DNA of 64,000 bases. It comes from Microbacterium sp. CH12i (GTDB lineage Bacteria > Actinomycetota > Actinomycetes > Actinomycetales > Microbacteriaceae). Positions 41,081 to 50,153 of this stretch are shown here, piece after piece. The stretch covers positions 310,001 to 374,000 of the forward strand of contig NZ_JHET01000003.1 of assembly GCF_000685355.1 (NCBI RefSeq), given 5' to 3'. The notes below the pieces were generated by a model. The model searched no databases and was not told the DNA's origin. It was given only the letters and a program-made list of their open reading frames with translations. A program made the translations under genes and the position numbers. How positions within the stretch are numbered: position 1 is the first letter of the stretch; every line of letters starts with the position of its first letter.

Positions 41081-42438
41081 ATGCCAACGTTGACCGCTCC
41101 CACTCCGCCGGACACGGCGACGGAACGTATGTCCGTGTGGCGTGAGATCCAGGCGGAGAAGTCGCGAAGTCATGCCCGCGAGGCGAGCGTGCTCAACGAA
41201 GCGTTCACTGAGGCGCTCGATGAGTGCGAGCACCGGACCGGCACCAATGACATGCGCGAGATTCCGATTCGTTCGCTGATCGCCGAGTTCAGTGCTGCTG
41301 GCCGCATCTCTTCGCGGACCATGGAATCGATGATGTGGAATGCCTACACGCTGGTGACGAAGTTTCCGCTGACCTTCCAAGCGCTAGAGAATGCGCAGAT
41401 CAGCCCCACGCATGCGCGCATCATCGCTGATGCCGGTGCGCAGATATCCGATCAGGCAGACCGTTTCGCCTATGAGCTCGCGGCCGTCGACTATGCATCC
41501 GGAGAGAGCCCGAACCGCGTGCGGTCCGTGGCGCGGATGCTGGCGGCCAAGCACGGTGGTGTGACCGCAGACGATCGCAGAAAGCACGCCCACGATTCGC
41601 GCAAGGTGTGGGTGGATGACTTCGATGACGGCACATCCGAACTGCACATCTTGACGTCCTCAGTTCTCGCTCACGCGGCGCTGGATCGGGCAAGTCAGCT
41701 CGCCCGACTTGCTCGGGATCCGAACTCTTCTGAAGCACGTGAGGTTCTCGGTGAGGTCGAGAAGATGCCAGTGACCGGCGAGGACGACACGCTGCTCGCC
41801 GAAGACGACATTCAGTCCGCAGGCGGCGAGCACGGCATCTCCGCACCCATCGACGATCCCCGAACGATGGACCAGGCGCGCGCGACGTCATGATCGACCT
41901 GCTGCTGGCCGCGCTCGCCGAGACCGTGACGGCCGCGGGCGCCGAAGCGATTCGCGGACACATCCAGGTGACGCTTCCTGCGGCTCTCGCTGGCATCTCC
42001 GTCGGTCCGGCAGATTTGTTCGGATGCGGGGCAGTCGATGCTGATCTCGCGCGTGAACTCGCAGCACTTGCCCCGGGGTGGGACCGACTCTACGTGGATG
42101 AGTGCTCCGGAATCGTCACGGCCACCGATCGATATCGACCCACCTCCGAGATGCGTCGATACCTGCGCGCACGAGACGGCAGATGCCGATTCCCAGGCTG
42201 CGCTGCATCAACGTGGCGATGCGATCTGGATCACAACGATGAGTACAGCCGGGGCGGCGCGACCGCCTGCGACAATCTCAGCCATCTGTGCCGCCGGCAC
42301 CATTCGCTGAAGCATCCCGATATTGATTCGAAATATCGATGGAACGCCCGGCAATTGCCCGGTGGTCGAATCGAGTGGACCAGTCCGCACGGCCAGGTGT
42401 TCATCGATCATCCGCAGCTGCGTGTGCACTTCTCCTGA
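41081..42438 (+). pseudogene. HNH endonuclease with DUF222 domain (13E12-type), frame broken near 41880
   Basis: ATG 41081 begins the DUF222 domain (ALENAQISPTHARIIADAG); the frame ends at DQARATS, stop 41891-41893. The rest is in the next frame: IDLLLAALAE then the HNH nuclease (RRYLRARDGRCRFPGCA, CDLDHNDEYSRGG, NLSHLCRRHHSLKHP). One missing base in the GCGCGCGCG run (41876-41887) would restore the family sequence DQARADVMIDLLL. The repaired protein is ~452 residues, normal for this family of repeated, probably mobile genes. It sits between manA and whiB2, a position usually lacking it. Confidence 0.85.
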
Positions 42439-42445
42439 AACCTTC

Positions 42446-42494
42446 GCTATTCCACCTGTTGCTATTCGACACCTGTTGCTGTCCGACACTCCGT
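42446..42494 (+). repeat. Degenerate ~17-bp tandem repeats after the HNH gene
   Basis: Units GCTATTCCACCTGTT, GCTATTCGACACCTGTT and GCTGTCCGACACTCCG follow head to tail just after the HNH stop. They decay along the array. No function is apparent; a remnant of insertion or a slippage product. Confidence 0.55.
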
Positions 42495-42518
42495 GCGCGA
42501 CACGCCGTAAACGCTCGA

Positions 42519-42547
42519 TAAACCTTCAATGCACGATTGAGGGTTTA
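42519..42547. terminator. Hairpin after the HNH gene
   Basis: TAAACCTTCAAT (42519-42530) and ATTGAGGGTTTA (42536-42547) form a 12-bp stem with one G-U pair and a GCACG loop. No U-tract follows, so it would be an I-shaped actinobacterial-type terminator for the HNH gene, insulating whiB. Confidence 0.6.
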
Positions 42548-42558
42548 CCATCCGCGAC

Positions 42559-42587
42559 TTGACCGGAGCGAATGACACGGGTGTAAT
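42559..42587 (+). promoter_or_regulatory. Candidate whiB promoter
   Basis: TTGACC (42559-42564) and TGTAAT (42582-42587) with 17 bases between, some 50 bases before the whiB ATG. Predicted from sequence alone. Confidence 0.45.
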
Positions 42588-42638
42588 TAGTCGAAAGCAA
42601 GGCCCGGTGGGGGGCATCTGAAGGGCAAGGAGAGCGAC

Positions 42639-42956
42639 ATGACGGGTTACCGTTCCGACGTTCCCGAGAACTGGTTTATTGATCCGGTAAATCTCGGGGT
42701 ACCCGGGGTCAGGCGAGTAGAGCCTGACGACGACAGCACACTCGCGTGGCAGACCGACGCACTGTGTTCGCAAACCGACCCAGAAGCCTTCTTCCCGGAG
42801 AAGGGCGGCTCGACTCGCGACGCGAAGCGAATCTGTTCCACATGTGACGTGCGAGGCGAATGCCTCGAGTACGCATTGAACAACGACGAGCGCTTCGGCA
42901 TCTGGGGCGGTCTCAGTGAGCGCGAGCGTCGCAAGCTCAAGCGCCAAGCCAGCTGA
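42639..42956 (+). CDS. whiB2: WhiB-family iron-sulphur regulator (WhiB2/WhmD type)
   Basis: 105 residues. Four cysteines at 43, 66, 69 and 75 in C-Xn-C-X2-C-X5-C form the [4Fe-4S] site, followed by GIWGG and the basic tail ERRKLKRQ. A ribosome binding site (AAGGAG) precedes ATG 42639. WhiB2 works with WhiA and MtrA in septation and cell division control, and this location beside manA, DUF3499 and a metallopeptidase is the M. tuberculosis gene order (Rv3255c-Rv3260c). Confidence 0.93.
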   Translation: MTGYRSDVPENWFIDPVNLGVPGVRRVEPDDDSTLAWQTDALCSQTDPEAFFPEKGGSTRDAKRICSTCDVRGECLEYALNNDERFGIWGGLSERERRKLKRQAS

Positions 42957-43030
42957 TTGCGTACAGCTTCGTAGGCGCGCCGAGCGCACTCACTCAGACC
43001 GGTGGAGCCAGCGCATAGGCTGACGAGGCC

Positions 43031-46000
43031 ATGCCAATCCGAGTCCATGCCATCATCGTTGCGCGCCCCGGTTCTACATCCAGTGCGCAGCTTCTGCGCA
43101 CGATTGATGCGCTGACGCTGCAGAGCCGTCCGGCTGACGCCGTCACCCTTGTCGTCTGCGGTGACGCCACGTCAGCGCGTGCGAGCGAAGCCGTCGGCAG
43201 CCTCGTCGAAGGAATCATCGAAGCACGCGGCAGCACCTCTTTCGCAGATGCGGTAGAGCTTGCCCTCCCTCGCGTCACGGGCGGTGCTGCTGTCTGGCTG
43301 CTTGCTCACGACACGGCGCCGCACCCGCAGGCGCTCGCCCAGCTCGCCGGTGCGTTGGAGCGCTCGCCATCCGCCGCCATCGCCGCTCCAAAGCTCGTCC
43401 ACGCCGACAACGAGCGTGAACTCGTCTCGCTCGGCGTCACGATGACCACGTTCGGTCGCTCGGTCGAGCTCGCCGCTGGCGAACTCGACCAGGGCCAGCA
43501 CGACGGCAGCGAAGACGCCTTGGGCTCAGACATTCGCGGCATCCTCATCCGTGCGGAGGTGCATGACCGACTGCGTCCTGACCCCGCTCTGGCTGGCGCA
43601 GACGAAGGCCTCGACCTCGGTGTTCGTGCCCGTCTCGGCGGTGGGCGCGTCGTTCTCGCTCCGAACGCTCGTGTCTCGGTGCATCCAGACGGCCCAGCCG
43701 CCCTTCCGCAGCACGAAGCGCAACGTGCATACGTCACACGGCTCGCGCAGCTACACCGTCGGCTCTCGTATGCGCCGGCCGTCGCTGTGGTTCTGCACTG
43801 GCTGTCGCTGCTTCCCCTCGCACTCTGGCGCACCATCACACACCTGATCGGCAAACGTCCGGCATCGGTATTTCCCGAGTGGGGTGCGGCGCTCACAGCG
43901 ATGGCGCGCATCAGCGCTGTCGCGCGCTCCCGGCGCAATATCCGGGCGTTCCGCACTTCGACATGGTCGAGCATCACGCCCCTCCGCATCACACGCGGGC
44001 AATTACACCGCAGCCTTGACGACGGGCACGGCAGTGAGCACGGCGCGGTCAGTGAGCTGAACTTCTTTTCCGGCGGCGGAGCATGGGTTGTGCTCGGCGC
44101 GCTCGCCGTCAGCCTCGCCGCATTCACGACCTTGCTGGCCTGGCCCGCGATCGGCGGCGGCGGGCTGCTCCCGCTGCGCGACACGGTTGCCGGGCTATGG
44201 AGCGATGCGGCGTGGGGAATCAGAGGCATTGGTCTCGACGTCGTCGGTCCGGCTGACCCCTTCGCCGGAGTGGTCGCAGCGCTCGGCAGCCTGTGGGCCG
44301 GCACACCGTCATTCGCGATGGTGCTGCTCTGGCTGTTCGCGCTGCCACTCGCCGTGCTTGGCGGATGGTTCGCGGCCACGCGGATTACCGACCGCGGCGG
44401 AATGCGCATCTTCGGCGGCGTCGCCTGGGCGCTCGCACCGACCTTCCTCACAGCTCTCATCGAGGGACGCCCCGCAGCAGTGCTGGCGCATCTGCTACTG
44501 CCGTGGCTCTTCCACACTGCTGTCGTTGCCCATCGTTCCTGGGGAGCAGCGGGTGCGGCATCCATCGTTCTGGCGGCAACCGTCGCCTGTGCGCCCGTTC
44601 TCGCACCAGGACTCGGGTTGCTCTGGCTCGTCGCACTCGTGATTGTGCTCGCCCGCGGTTGGTTCCACGGCGCGGTTCGTCTGCTCTGGCTGCTCGTGCC
44701 GACCGCGGCTGTCTTCGCACCGCTGGTTATCTGGCAGCTGCGACACGGCAGCCTGTGGGCGATTTTTGCGGACCCCGGACTCGCATGGGCGGGGCCGCAG
44801 GTCGCCGCAGACAGTGCCGGGCGGATGCTGTTGGCCACCGGATTCCCGACCGCCGACCTCGCGGGTTGGACGGAGATTCTCGACCCCGCTGTCGCGGCGT
44901 GGGCACCGCTGCTTATCGCACCGCTCGCCCTGCTCGCACTCGCCGCCGCCGTCGCGCCGCGGTGGGGCGCAGGCATCACTCTGCTGGTCGTGACCGTTAC
45001 CGGGCTTGCGACCGCCTTCGTCTCAGTCGGAGTGACCGTCAGCTTTGCGCAGGGCGTTCCAGTCGAGATCTGGCCCGGCACAGGGCTGAGCCTCGCCTGG
45101 GCCGGGGCCCTCGGTGCCGCCCTTGTCACGCTCGACACCGCAATCACCCTTCCACGACTGCGGGTGGTGGCCGTCACAGTTGCAGGTCTTGCCCTCGCGA
45201 TCTGCGCGGTGCCCGCGTTGACAGCGCTGCACACCGACCGCACCGTGCTCACTAACGGGCCCGAAAGCACTTTGCCCGCGTTCGTTGCCGCCGAAGCACG
45301 TGGAGACCGAGAGATCGGCACACTCATTCTCACTCCGCAGAACAACGGTGGCCTCGCTGCCGAAGTCATCTGGGGAGCCAGCGAAACGCTCGGGGCGCAG
45401 ACCACCCTCCTCAACACGGCAACCTCGCCGCAGGGAACCGACATCAGCGCGCTCGCGGTTGACCTGCTGTCGACACGCACGTTCGACGCCCCGGGTGAAC
45501 TCGCCGAGCACGGCGTCAACTTCGTACTGCTCGATCAGATCGAAGGCGAAGAATCGGATGCCGCCCGCGCCTTCCGTGTCGCCGCGATCAACGCTTTGGA
45601 CCAGCGCGCCGGATTCGTGAAGGTCGGCGCGACCGACAAGGGCGTGCTGTGGCGACTCGAGGCTGCGCCCGCAGCGCGAGCTGACCTCACGAACAGCCAG
45701 CACGCTACGGCGACTACAGCAACCACTTTGCAGCTGATCCTGCTGTTCGCCGCGCTCTTGCTGGCGATTCCGACGCGCGCCTCACGACGCGCAGCCCGCG
45801 CCCAGTCGCGGATCGTCGGACGCTCGGCCGAGGAACCGATGGTGCTACCGAGACGCGCGCACGATGGTCACCGGCATGACGGTGATGAGTATGACGTTGA
45901 CGAGCATGACGTTGGTGAGCATGGCGTAGTTGATGCAGAGGCCGACCACACCGATGACCCTGAACCTGATGTTGAACGTGAATCCGACGTTGAGTCCGCA

Positions 46001-46141
46001 CGCGAACCCGAACGCGAACCAGAACCTGAACCTGAACCAGAACCAGAGCCAGAACCCGAACCCGAGCCCGACGCAGAGCCCAGCGCAGAGCCACATATGA
46101 CCGACAACAACCAGGCGACCGATCCGGAGGAGGAGCGATGA
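43031..46141 (+). CDS. Very large family 2 glycosyltransferase membrane protein
   Basis: 1036 residues. The GT2-like N-terminal ~250 residues (VHAIIVARPGSTSSAQLL, LLAHDTAPHPQALAQLAGAL with the D-T-A acidic site, FVRARLGGGR-like catalytic region) precede ~14 hydrophobic helices and an extracytoplasmic domain (PAFVAAEARGDREIGTL). The C-terminal ~110 residues are low-complexity: DHD-rich, then an (EP)n tail. This GT2-membrane fusion with a DUF5719 partner (next gene, ATGA overlap) is typical of Actinobacteria and is thought to act in cell-envelope glycan assembly. Donor unknown. Confidence 0.8.
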   Translation: MPIRVHAIIVARPGSTSSAQLLRTIDALTLQSRPADAVTLVVCGDATSARASEAVGSLVEGIIEARGSTSFADAVELALPRVTGGAAVWLLAHDTAPHPQALAQLAGALERSPSAAIAAPKLVHADNERELVSLGVTMTTFGRSVELAAGELDQGQHDGSEDALGSDIRGILIRAEVHDRLRPDPALAGADEGLDLGVRARLGGGRVVLAPNARVSVHPDGPAALPQHEAQRAYVTRLAQLHRRLSYAPAVAVVLHWLSLLPLALWRTITHLIGKRPASVFPEWGAALTAMARISAVARSRRNIRAFRTSTWSSITPLRITRGQLHRSLDDGHGSEHGAVSELNFFSGGGAWVVLGALAVSLAAFTTLLAWPAIGGGGLLPLRDTVAGLWSDAAWGIRGIGLDVVGPADPFAGVVAALGSLWAGTPSFAMVLLWLFALPLAVLGGWFAATRITDRGGMRIFGGVAWALAPTFLTALIEGRPAAVLAHLLLPWLFHTAVVAHRSWGAAGAASIVLAATVACAPVLAPGLGLLWLVALVIVLARGWFHGAVRLLWLLVPTAAVFAPLVIWQLRHGSLWAIFADPGLAWAGPQVAADSAGRMLLATGFPTADLAGWTEILDPAVAAWAPLLIAPLALLALAAAVAPRWGAGITLLVVTVTGLATAFVSVGVTVSFAQGVPVEIWPGTGLSLAWAGALGAALVTLDTAITLPRLRVVAVTVAGLALAICAVPALTALHTDRTVLTNGPESTLPAFVAAEARGDREIGTLILTPQNNGGLAAEVIWGASETLGAQTTLLNTATSPQGTDISALAVDLLSTRTFDAPGELAEHGVNFVLLDQIEGEESDAARAFRVAAINALDQRAGFVKVGATDKGVLWRLEAAPAARADLTNSQHATATTATTLQLILLFAALLLAIPTRASRRAARAQSRIVGRSAEEPMVLPRRAHDGHRHDGDEYDVDEHDVGEHGVVDAEADHTDDPEPDVERESDVESAREPEREPEPEPEPEPEPEPEPEPDAEPSAEPHMTDNNQATDPEEER
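45990..46070 (+). repeat. Hexanucleotide (GARCCN)n repeat coding Glu-Pro tail
   Basis: Near-perfect GAACCN/GAGCCN units encode a run of about 15 Glu-Pro pairs at the C-terminus of the glycosyltransferase. Third positions vary between A, C and T, so this is a slippage-prone array maintained for its protein sequence. In-frame copy changes would not break the gene. Confidence 0.8.
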
Positions 46142-47520
46142 CTCAGAAGCGTGCGATCCGCATCGTTGCGACCGGTACCCGGCTCCTGGTCGGAGTTGTC
46201 GTCGCTGTCGCGTGCGTGGCAGGCGTCACCGCCGCTGTTGCTCTGCCGTGGCCGGAAATTGCGACCACACCCGCCCAGGTGGCAGTGACACCGGCAGCTG
46301 GCGACACCACGCTCGTCTGCAACGGCCAGTTCCGGGCGATCGGTCGCGATCCCCAGAACGTCACGCAGATGTTCTCGGCCGGTGTTCCAGACCTCACCGT
46401 TGACAGCAACGGCCCGCGCGAAGACTCAGAGATCACAGCATCCGATCTGACGGCGGCCACCTCAGGGCCGCAGCGATTCGTCGGCAGTGCCGAGCAAGGG
46501 GGCGCAGCCCTCATTGGTGCCGCTGAATCGATCTCACTCGCTGCAGAAGATCTCTCCGGCTACGCCGCAGCGCCCTGTCGCGAACCGAGCACCGAGTCTT
46601 GGTTGGTCGGTGGCACAGTGGAGACCGGCACCAACGACCTCATCATCCTGTCAAACCCCGGCGATGTCACCTCGACCGCAACCATTACGGCGTTTGGCGC
46701 GGGGCAGTCCTCGACTTCGACGATCGTTCCGGCCGGCACTCAGCTCGCCGTGCCGCTCGCGTCGATCGCCGCCGGGCTGCAGCAGCCTGTGGTTCGAGTG
46801 ACCGCCGCCGGAGCACCGCTGCGCGCCGTGCTCCAATCGTCGCTCATTCGCACTCTTGACCCTTCCGGCATCGACCTCCAAGACACCGCCGGCGCCCCCC
46901 GCACCGAGCTTTCTTTCGCCGGTGTGCAGGTCATTGTGCCGAGTGGGGACTCACCTCTCACGGTGTTGCGGCTGATGGCAACCGATCAAGCCGCCGGCTC
47001 GACAGTTGCGACTGTCACGGTGCGCGCAAACGGCGAAGATGCTCGCGAACTGACGGCTCCGCTCGACCCCGCGATTCCGACTGAACTGAGTTTGGAAGGT
47101 CTCGACCCTGGTGTGTACAGCGTCGATGTGACCGCTCAGACGCCGGTCGTCGGCGCGATTTGGCAGGCCACGCGCATCGGCGCCGGTAGCGACTTTTCGT
47201 GGATGACCCCCGCTCCAGAATTCTCTGGAGAAGTGCTCGTCGCCGTGCCAGTGGGTCCGACGCCGCGACTGCACCTCGTCAACTCGCAGGACACCGATGC
47301 GAGCGTCACGCTCACCCCGACCGCCGGGGGAGCCAGTGAGCAGCTCACAGTTCCCGCTGGCAGTGCATTGGTCGTCGATGTCACAGCCGACACAAGCTAT
47401 TCCCTGTCGACGGACACCCGGCTGAAGGGCGCGGTCATAGTCGCCGGAAAAGATGCTCTTGCAGGATGGCCGATCTGGCCGAGCGCTGCTGCGCAAGACC
47501 CGATCACCGTCTACCCCTGA
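46138..47520 (+). CDS. DUF5719 family exported protein
   Basis: 460 residues. A signal anchor at 10-40 (LLVGVVVAVACVAGVTAAV) leads to a beta-rich extracytoplasmic domain (LSNPGDVTSTATITAFG, VPAGTQLAVPLASI, ATIVPAG-like repeats, AGWPIWPSAA near the end) that identifies DUF5719. The gene overlaps the preceding glycosyltransferase by ATGA, implying the protein helps it at the outer membrane face. Family function is unknown. Confidence 0.8.
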   Translation: MTQKRAIRIVATGTRLLVGVVVAVACVAGVTAAVALPWPEIATTPAQVAVTPAAGDTTLVCNGQFRAIGRDPQNVTQMFSAGVPDLTVDSNGPREDSEITASDLTAATSGPQRFVGSAEQGGAALIGAAESISLAAEDLSGYAAAPCREPSTESWLVGGTVETGTNDLIILSNPGDVTSTATITAFGAGQSSTSTIVPAGTQLAVPLASIAAGLQQPVVRVTAAGAPLRAVLQSSLIRTLDPSGIDLQDTAGAPRTELSFAGVQVIVPSGDSPLTVLRLMATDQAAGSTVATVTVRANGEDARELTAPLDPAIPTELSLEGLDPGVYSVDVTAQTPVVGAIWQATRIGAGSDFSWMTPAPEFSGEVLVAVPVGPTPRLHLVNSQDTDASVTLTPTAGGASEQLTVPAGSALVVDVTADTSYSLSTDTRLKGAVIVAGKDALAGWPIWPSAAAQDPITVYP

Positions 47521-47528
47521 CCCACCGC

Positions 47529-47960
47529 TTACCCCTGATCCGGGCCGAACTCCCAAGGGTCCTTGCCGACATATTCGGCTGCGGCTCGGAAAACCGCGCT
47601 TTCAATCGCAATGCGCCGGTGCATCCCGTCGTCATGTCCTGGTGGCAGCAGACGCTCAATCGGAATGCGGAACAGCACGATTCTGCCCTCGTCACGATCG
47701 ATCCGCCATCGAGGGATGCCGGTGGTGTCGGCGTGCAGCGGGAGTGCGCCGATCTCGAATCGCACCTCCTGCAACTCGGGCCAGGTGCCGCGCAGAAATT
47801 CGACGGCCGCGCCGATCGTCGTATCGAACCGGTCCATGCGCCCTTCTAGAGGCGGGAGCGGGGGCTTCACGACCTCGCTGCGGCCGAGGCGTCCATGGCG
47901 GCCGTGACGGGCGCCGCGGCGCGGAGCTGTGGCGCTGCGTTCAGAGCGGCGACGGGGCAT
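47529..47960 (-). CDS. Metallopeptidase-like family protein lacking HExxH
   Basis: 143 residues from ATG 47960. The conserved part (PPLPPLEGRMDRFD, FRGTWPELQEVRFEIGALP, RIAIESAVFRAAAEYVGKDPWEFGP) matches the actinobacterial metallopeptidase family (PF06262-like) found next to DUF3499. The zinc-binding HExxH motif of that family is absent: the position reads RRIAIESAV. It is divergent from DUF3499 across 68 bases. A TAGACT six bases before the ATG could be the -10 of a leaderless transcript. Confidence 0.8.
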   Translation of the reverse strand: MPRRRSERSATAPRRGARHGRHGRLGRSEVVKPPLPPLEGRMDRFDTTIGAAVEFLRGTWPELQEVRFEIGALPLHADTTGIPRWRIDRDEGRIVLFRIPIERLLPPGHDDGMHRRIAIESAVFRAAAEYVGKDPWEFGPDQG

Positions 47961-48027
47961 GATCAAAGTCTATGGCGTCCCGCGCGGCATCCGGCCTGTG
48001 GCCCGAGCGCGCCATACTCTGGCATAG

Positions 48028-48234
48028 ATGAACGGACGACTCTGCTCGAAGGTCACCTGCGCCCGCGAGGCCGTGGCGACGATCACGTACGACTATGGCG
48101 ATCAGATGGCCGCGCTCGGACCGCTGGGCGGTACCGGCCACCCGCACGCGCACGATCTGTGTGCACAGCACGCTGAGCGGCTCTCCGTTCCCACTGGCTG
48201 GATCGTCGTGCGTCACGAGGCGCTGCGGGCCTGA
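48028..48234 (+). CDS. DUF3499 small protein
   Basis: 68 residues with CSKVTCAREAVATITYDYGD, then HPHAHDLCAQHAERLSVP. Four cysteine/histidine residues make a probable zinc site. It is the counterpart of M. tuberculosis Rv3258c and is found near whiB2 and the metallopeptidase in most Actinobacteria. Function unknown. Too short for many gene finders but clearly conserved. Confidence 0.85.
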   Translation: MNGRLCSKVTCAREAVATITYDYGDQMAALGPLGGTGHPHAHDLCAQHAERLSVPTGWIVVRHEALRA

Positions 48235-48261
48235 GTCGGGCTTTGCCGACCTGAAACGGGC

Positions 48262-49071
48262 TTACACCCCGACGTGCCGCCCGGTGAGCTTCTCGGCGCG
48301 TGCGTCGGCGATACTCAGTGCTCGACGCTCGCGTTCGCGGCGCAACACTGTAATCGCGATCAGTAGCTGTTCAGGGTGTGCCGCAGGCTGAGGTGAAACG
48401 TACTCGGCGGTGGCTACGACGAGTTCGTGGGCGATCCGTGCGCGCGCAGACGGGGTCATCCGTTCGGCGTGTTGCAAGAACTGCGAGATCCGTCGGGCGA
48501 GGCGATCCGGCATCCGTGCCACGTCCGCAATCTGCGCCCAGCCCGCCAATGCGGGCGGCATCACGGGGACGAGCGAGATGAGCTTCGGCGTACGCACTCG
48601 CTGGCTGTAGGTGCCCGCCACCATGTCGCCCAGGCGCTGCGAGCGGGCGGTGAAAGCACCGGCGAGCATCGCGACTGCGCCGAACGTCATGTAGACCTCG
48701 AGCACGCCGATCAGCGCGCGGATGAATGCGTGCCGGAACCCGGCGGCACCGCCGTCCAGGCGCACGATACGCCCGCCGACAGCGAGCTTGCCGAGGCTGC
48801 GCCCGCGCATCGCGGTCTCGATCACGATGGGCACGATGACGAAGCACACGACGAGCATGACGACGGCGAGGATGCTGTCGATTGAACCGTCGATGACCCC
48901 GAGGCCCATGAGCCACATGCGCAGCCACAGGAACAGCAGGAAAAGCACCCAGCCGAGGGCCATGTCGATCAGTGCACCGAGCGCGCGCATGAAGAACCCC
49001 AGAGGCTGCACATCAATTGCGACGGCCTCGCCGGAGAGTATTTCGTCGGAGGTGTCGATCGGCGTAGACAT
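48262..49071 (-). CDS. RDD family membrane protein
   Basis: 269 residues. PLGFFMRALGALIDMALGW gives the Arg-Asp part of the RDD motif, several transmembrane helices follow, and TAMRGRSLGKLAVGGRIV is the second conserved block. The C-terminal ~100 residues are cytoplasmic and helical. Its start codon overlaps that of the divergent SpoIIM-like gene (CATG), so promoters must lie inside each other's coding sequence or the neighbour starts later. Confidence 0.85.
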   Translation of the reverse strand: MSTPIDTSDEILSGEAVAIDVQPLGFFMRALGALIDMALGWVLFLLFLWLRMWLMGLGVIDGSIDSILAVVMLVVCFVIVPIVIETAMRGRSLGKLAVGGRIVRLDGGAAGFRHAFIRALIGVLEVYMTFGAVAMLAGAFTARSQRLGDMVAGTYSQRVRTPKLISLVPVMPPALAGWAQIADVARMPDRLARRISQFLQHAERMTPSARARIAHELVVATAEYVSPQPAAHPEQLLIAITVLRRERERRALSIADARAEKLTGRHVGV

Positions 49072-49087
49072 GAGTACAGTAAATCAG

Positions 49088-50080
49088 GTGGATGCCGACG
49101 CTCTGAGTGATGCACGCCGCGCCGAGTGGGAACGACTGGACGAACTCAGTCGCCAGCGGCTCGACGGAGCCGGAGTCGACGAGCTGATCGTGCGCTATCG
49201 GGCGGCATCCGCAGATCTTGCCGAGTTGAAGACGACGGTGGGGGACTCGCCACAGGGTGCATACGTGTCATCCATTCTCGCGAAGGCGCGCATGCGCCTC
49301 ACCGGGACATCCGACAATATCCTGGCGCAGACCGGTCGTTTCTTCGCCAGCCAACTGCCCGCCGCACTTTACCGATTGCGATGGACGACCCTTGCCGTCG
49401 CAGTGATATTCATTGCGATTACGGTCGGAGTTGCCGCCTGGATCTCGAGCGATCCGGCACTCGTTGCATCCCTGGGCCCGGCAGATTTCCTCAAGCAGTA
49501 TGCGGATGAGAGCTTCACCGAGTACTACACCGAGAATCCCGCGGCTGTGTTCGCCGGCATGGTCTGGACGAACAACGCGTGGATCGCGGCGCAGTGCGTG
49601 CTGTTCGGCGTCACCGGCATCTGGCCGCTCTATGTGATCGCGCAGAACGCATTTGGTCTCGGAGTCTCTGGGGCGGTCATGGCCGCACATGATCGGCTCG
49701 ACGTGATGGTGTTGTACATCCTCCCGCACGGGATGCTGGAGATGACGAGCATCTTCGTCGCAGCGGCCGCGGGGCTGCACATCTTCTGGGCGTGGGTTGC
49801 CCCCGGCCATCGCAGTCGCCCCGCCGCTCTCGCTCAGGAAGGGCGTGCATTGGCCACAGTCGCGATCGGACTGGTCTTCGCGCTCGCGCTCTCGGGCCTG
49901 GTGGAGGGCTTCGTAACTGGTTGGTCGCTGCCGTGGCCGATCAAGATCGGCATCGGCGCGGCGGCGCTTGGTGTCTTCCTGATCTACATGCTTCTGGTCG
50001 GACGCCATGCCTATCAGCGTGGCGAACGCGGCGACCTGCTCGAGTATGAGGCGGGTACGCCCCAGCTCGTCGCAGGCTGA
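49088..50080 (+). CDS. SpoIIM family (stage II sporulation protein M) membrane protein
   Basis: 330 residues from GTG 49088. The family sequence begins DADALSDARRAEWERLDELS, which this GTG matches; an ATG at 49070 is in frame but overlaps the divergent RDD start. TACAGT (49075-49080) is a -10 box that would put transcription at the GTG, so a leaderless message is likely. PQGAYVSSILAKARMRL and the helix-rich PHGMLEMTSIFVAAAAG are typical. These proteins go with RDD and the MoxR-DUF58 set in Actinobacteria; the role is unknown. Confidence 0.85.
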   Translation: MDADALSDARRAEWERLDELSRQRLDGAGVDELIVRYRAASADLAELKTTVGDSPQGAYVSSILAKARMRLTGTSDNILAQTGRFFASQLPAALYRLRWTTLAVAVIFIAITVGVAAWISSDPALVASLGPADFLKQYADESFTEYYTENPAAVFAGMVWTNNAWIAAQCVLFGVTGIWPLYVIAQNAFGLGVSGAVMAAHDRLDVMVLYILPHGMLEMTSIFVAAAAGLHIFWAWVAPGHRSRPAALAQEGRALATVAIGLVFALALSGLVEGFVTGWSLPWPIKIGIGAAALGVFLIYMLLVGRHAYQRGERGDLLEYEAGTPQLVAG

Positions 50081-50084
50081 AAGA

Positions 50085-50126
50085 AGAAAAGTGTCTGCCT
50101 GAATCAATCCAGACAGACACTTTTCT
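50085..50126. terminator. Bidirectional hairpin terminator between SpoIIM and aquaporin
   Basis: AGAAAAGTGTCTG (50085-50097) and CAGACACTTTTCT (50114-50126) give a perfect 13-bp stem with a 16-base loop. An A-run on one side and a T-run on the other allow termination in both directions for the convergent SpoIIM and aquaporin genes. Confidence 0.85.
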
Positions 50127-50153
50127 CCTTTGACGGCTTAGAGCCGCCTGACG

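Noticed and set aside
43306..45519. Long minus-strand ORF (~737 residues) over the large GT2 gene
   Set aside because: Ser/Ala/Pro/Arg-rich shadow of a high-GC gene; the plus frame has a real GT2 domain and helices.
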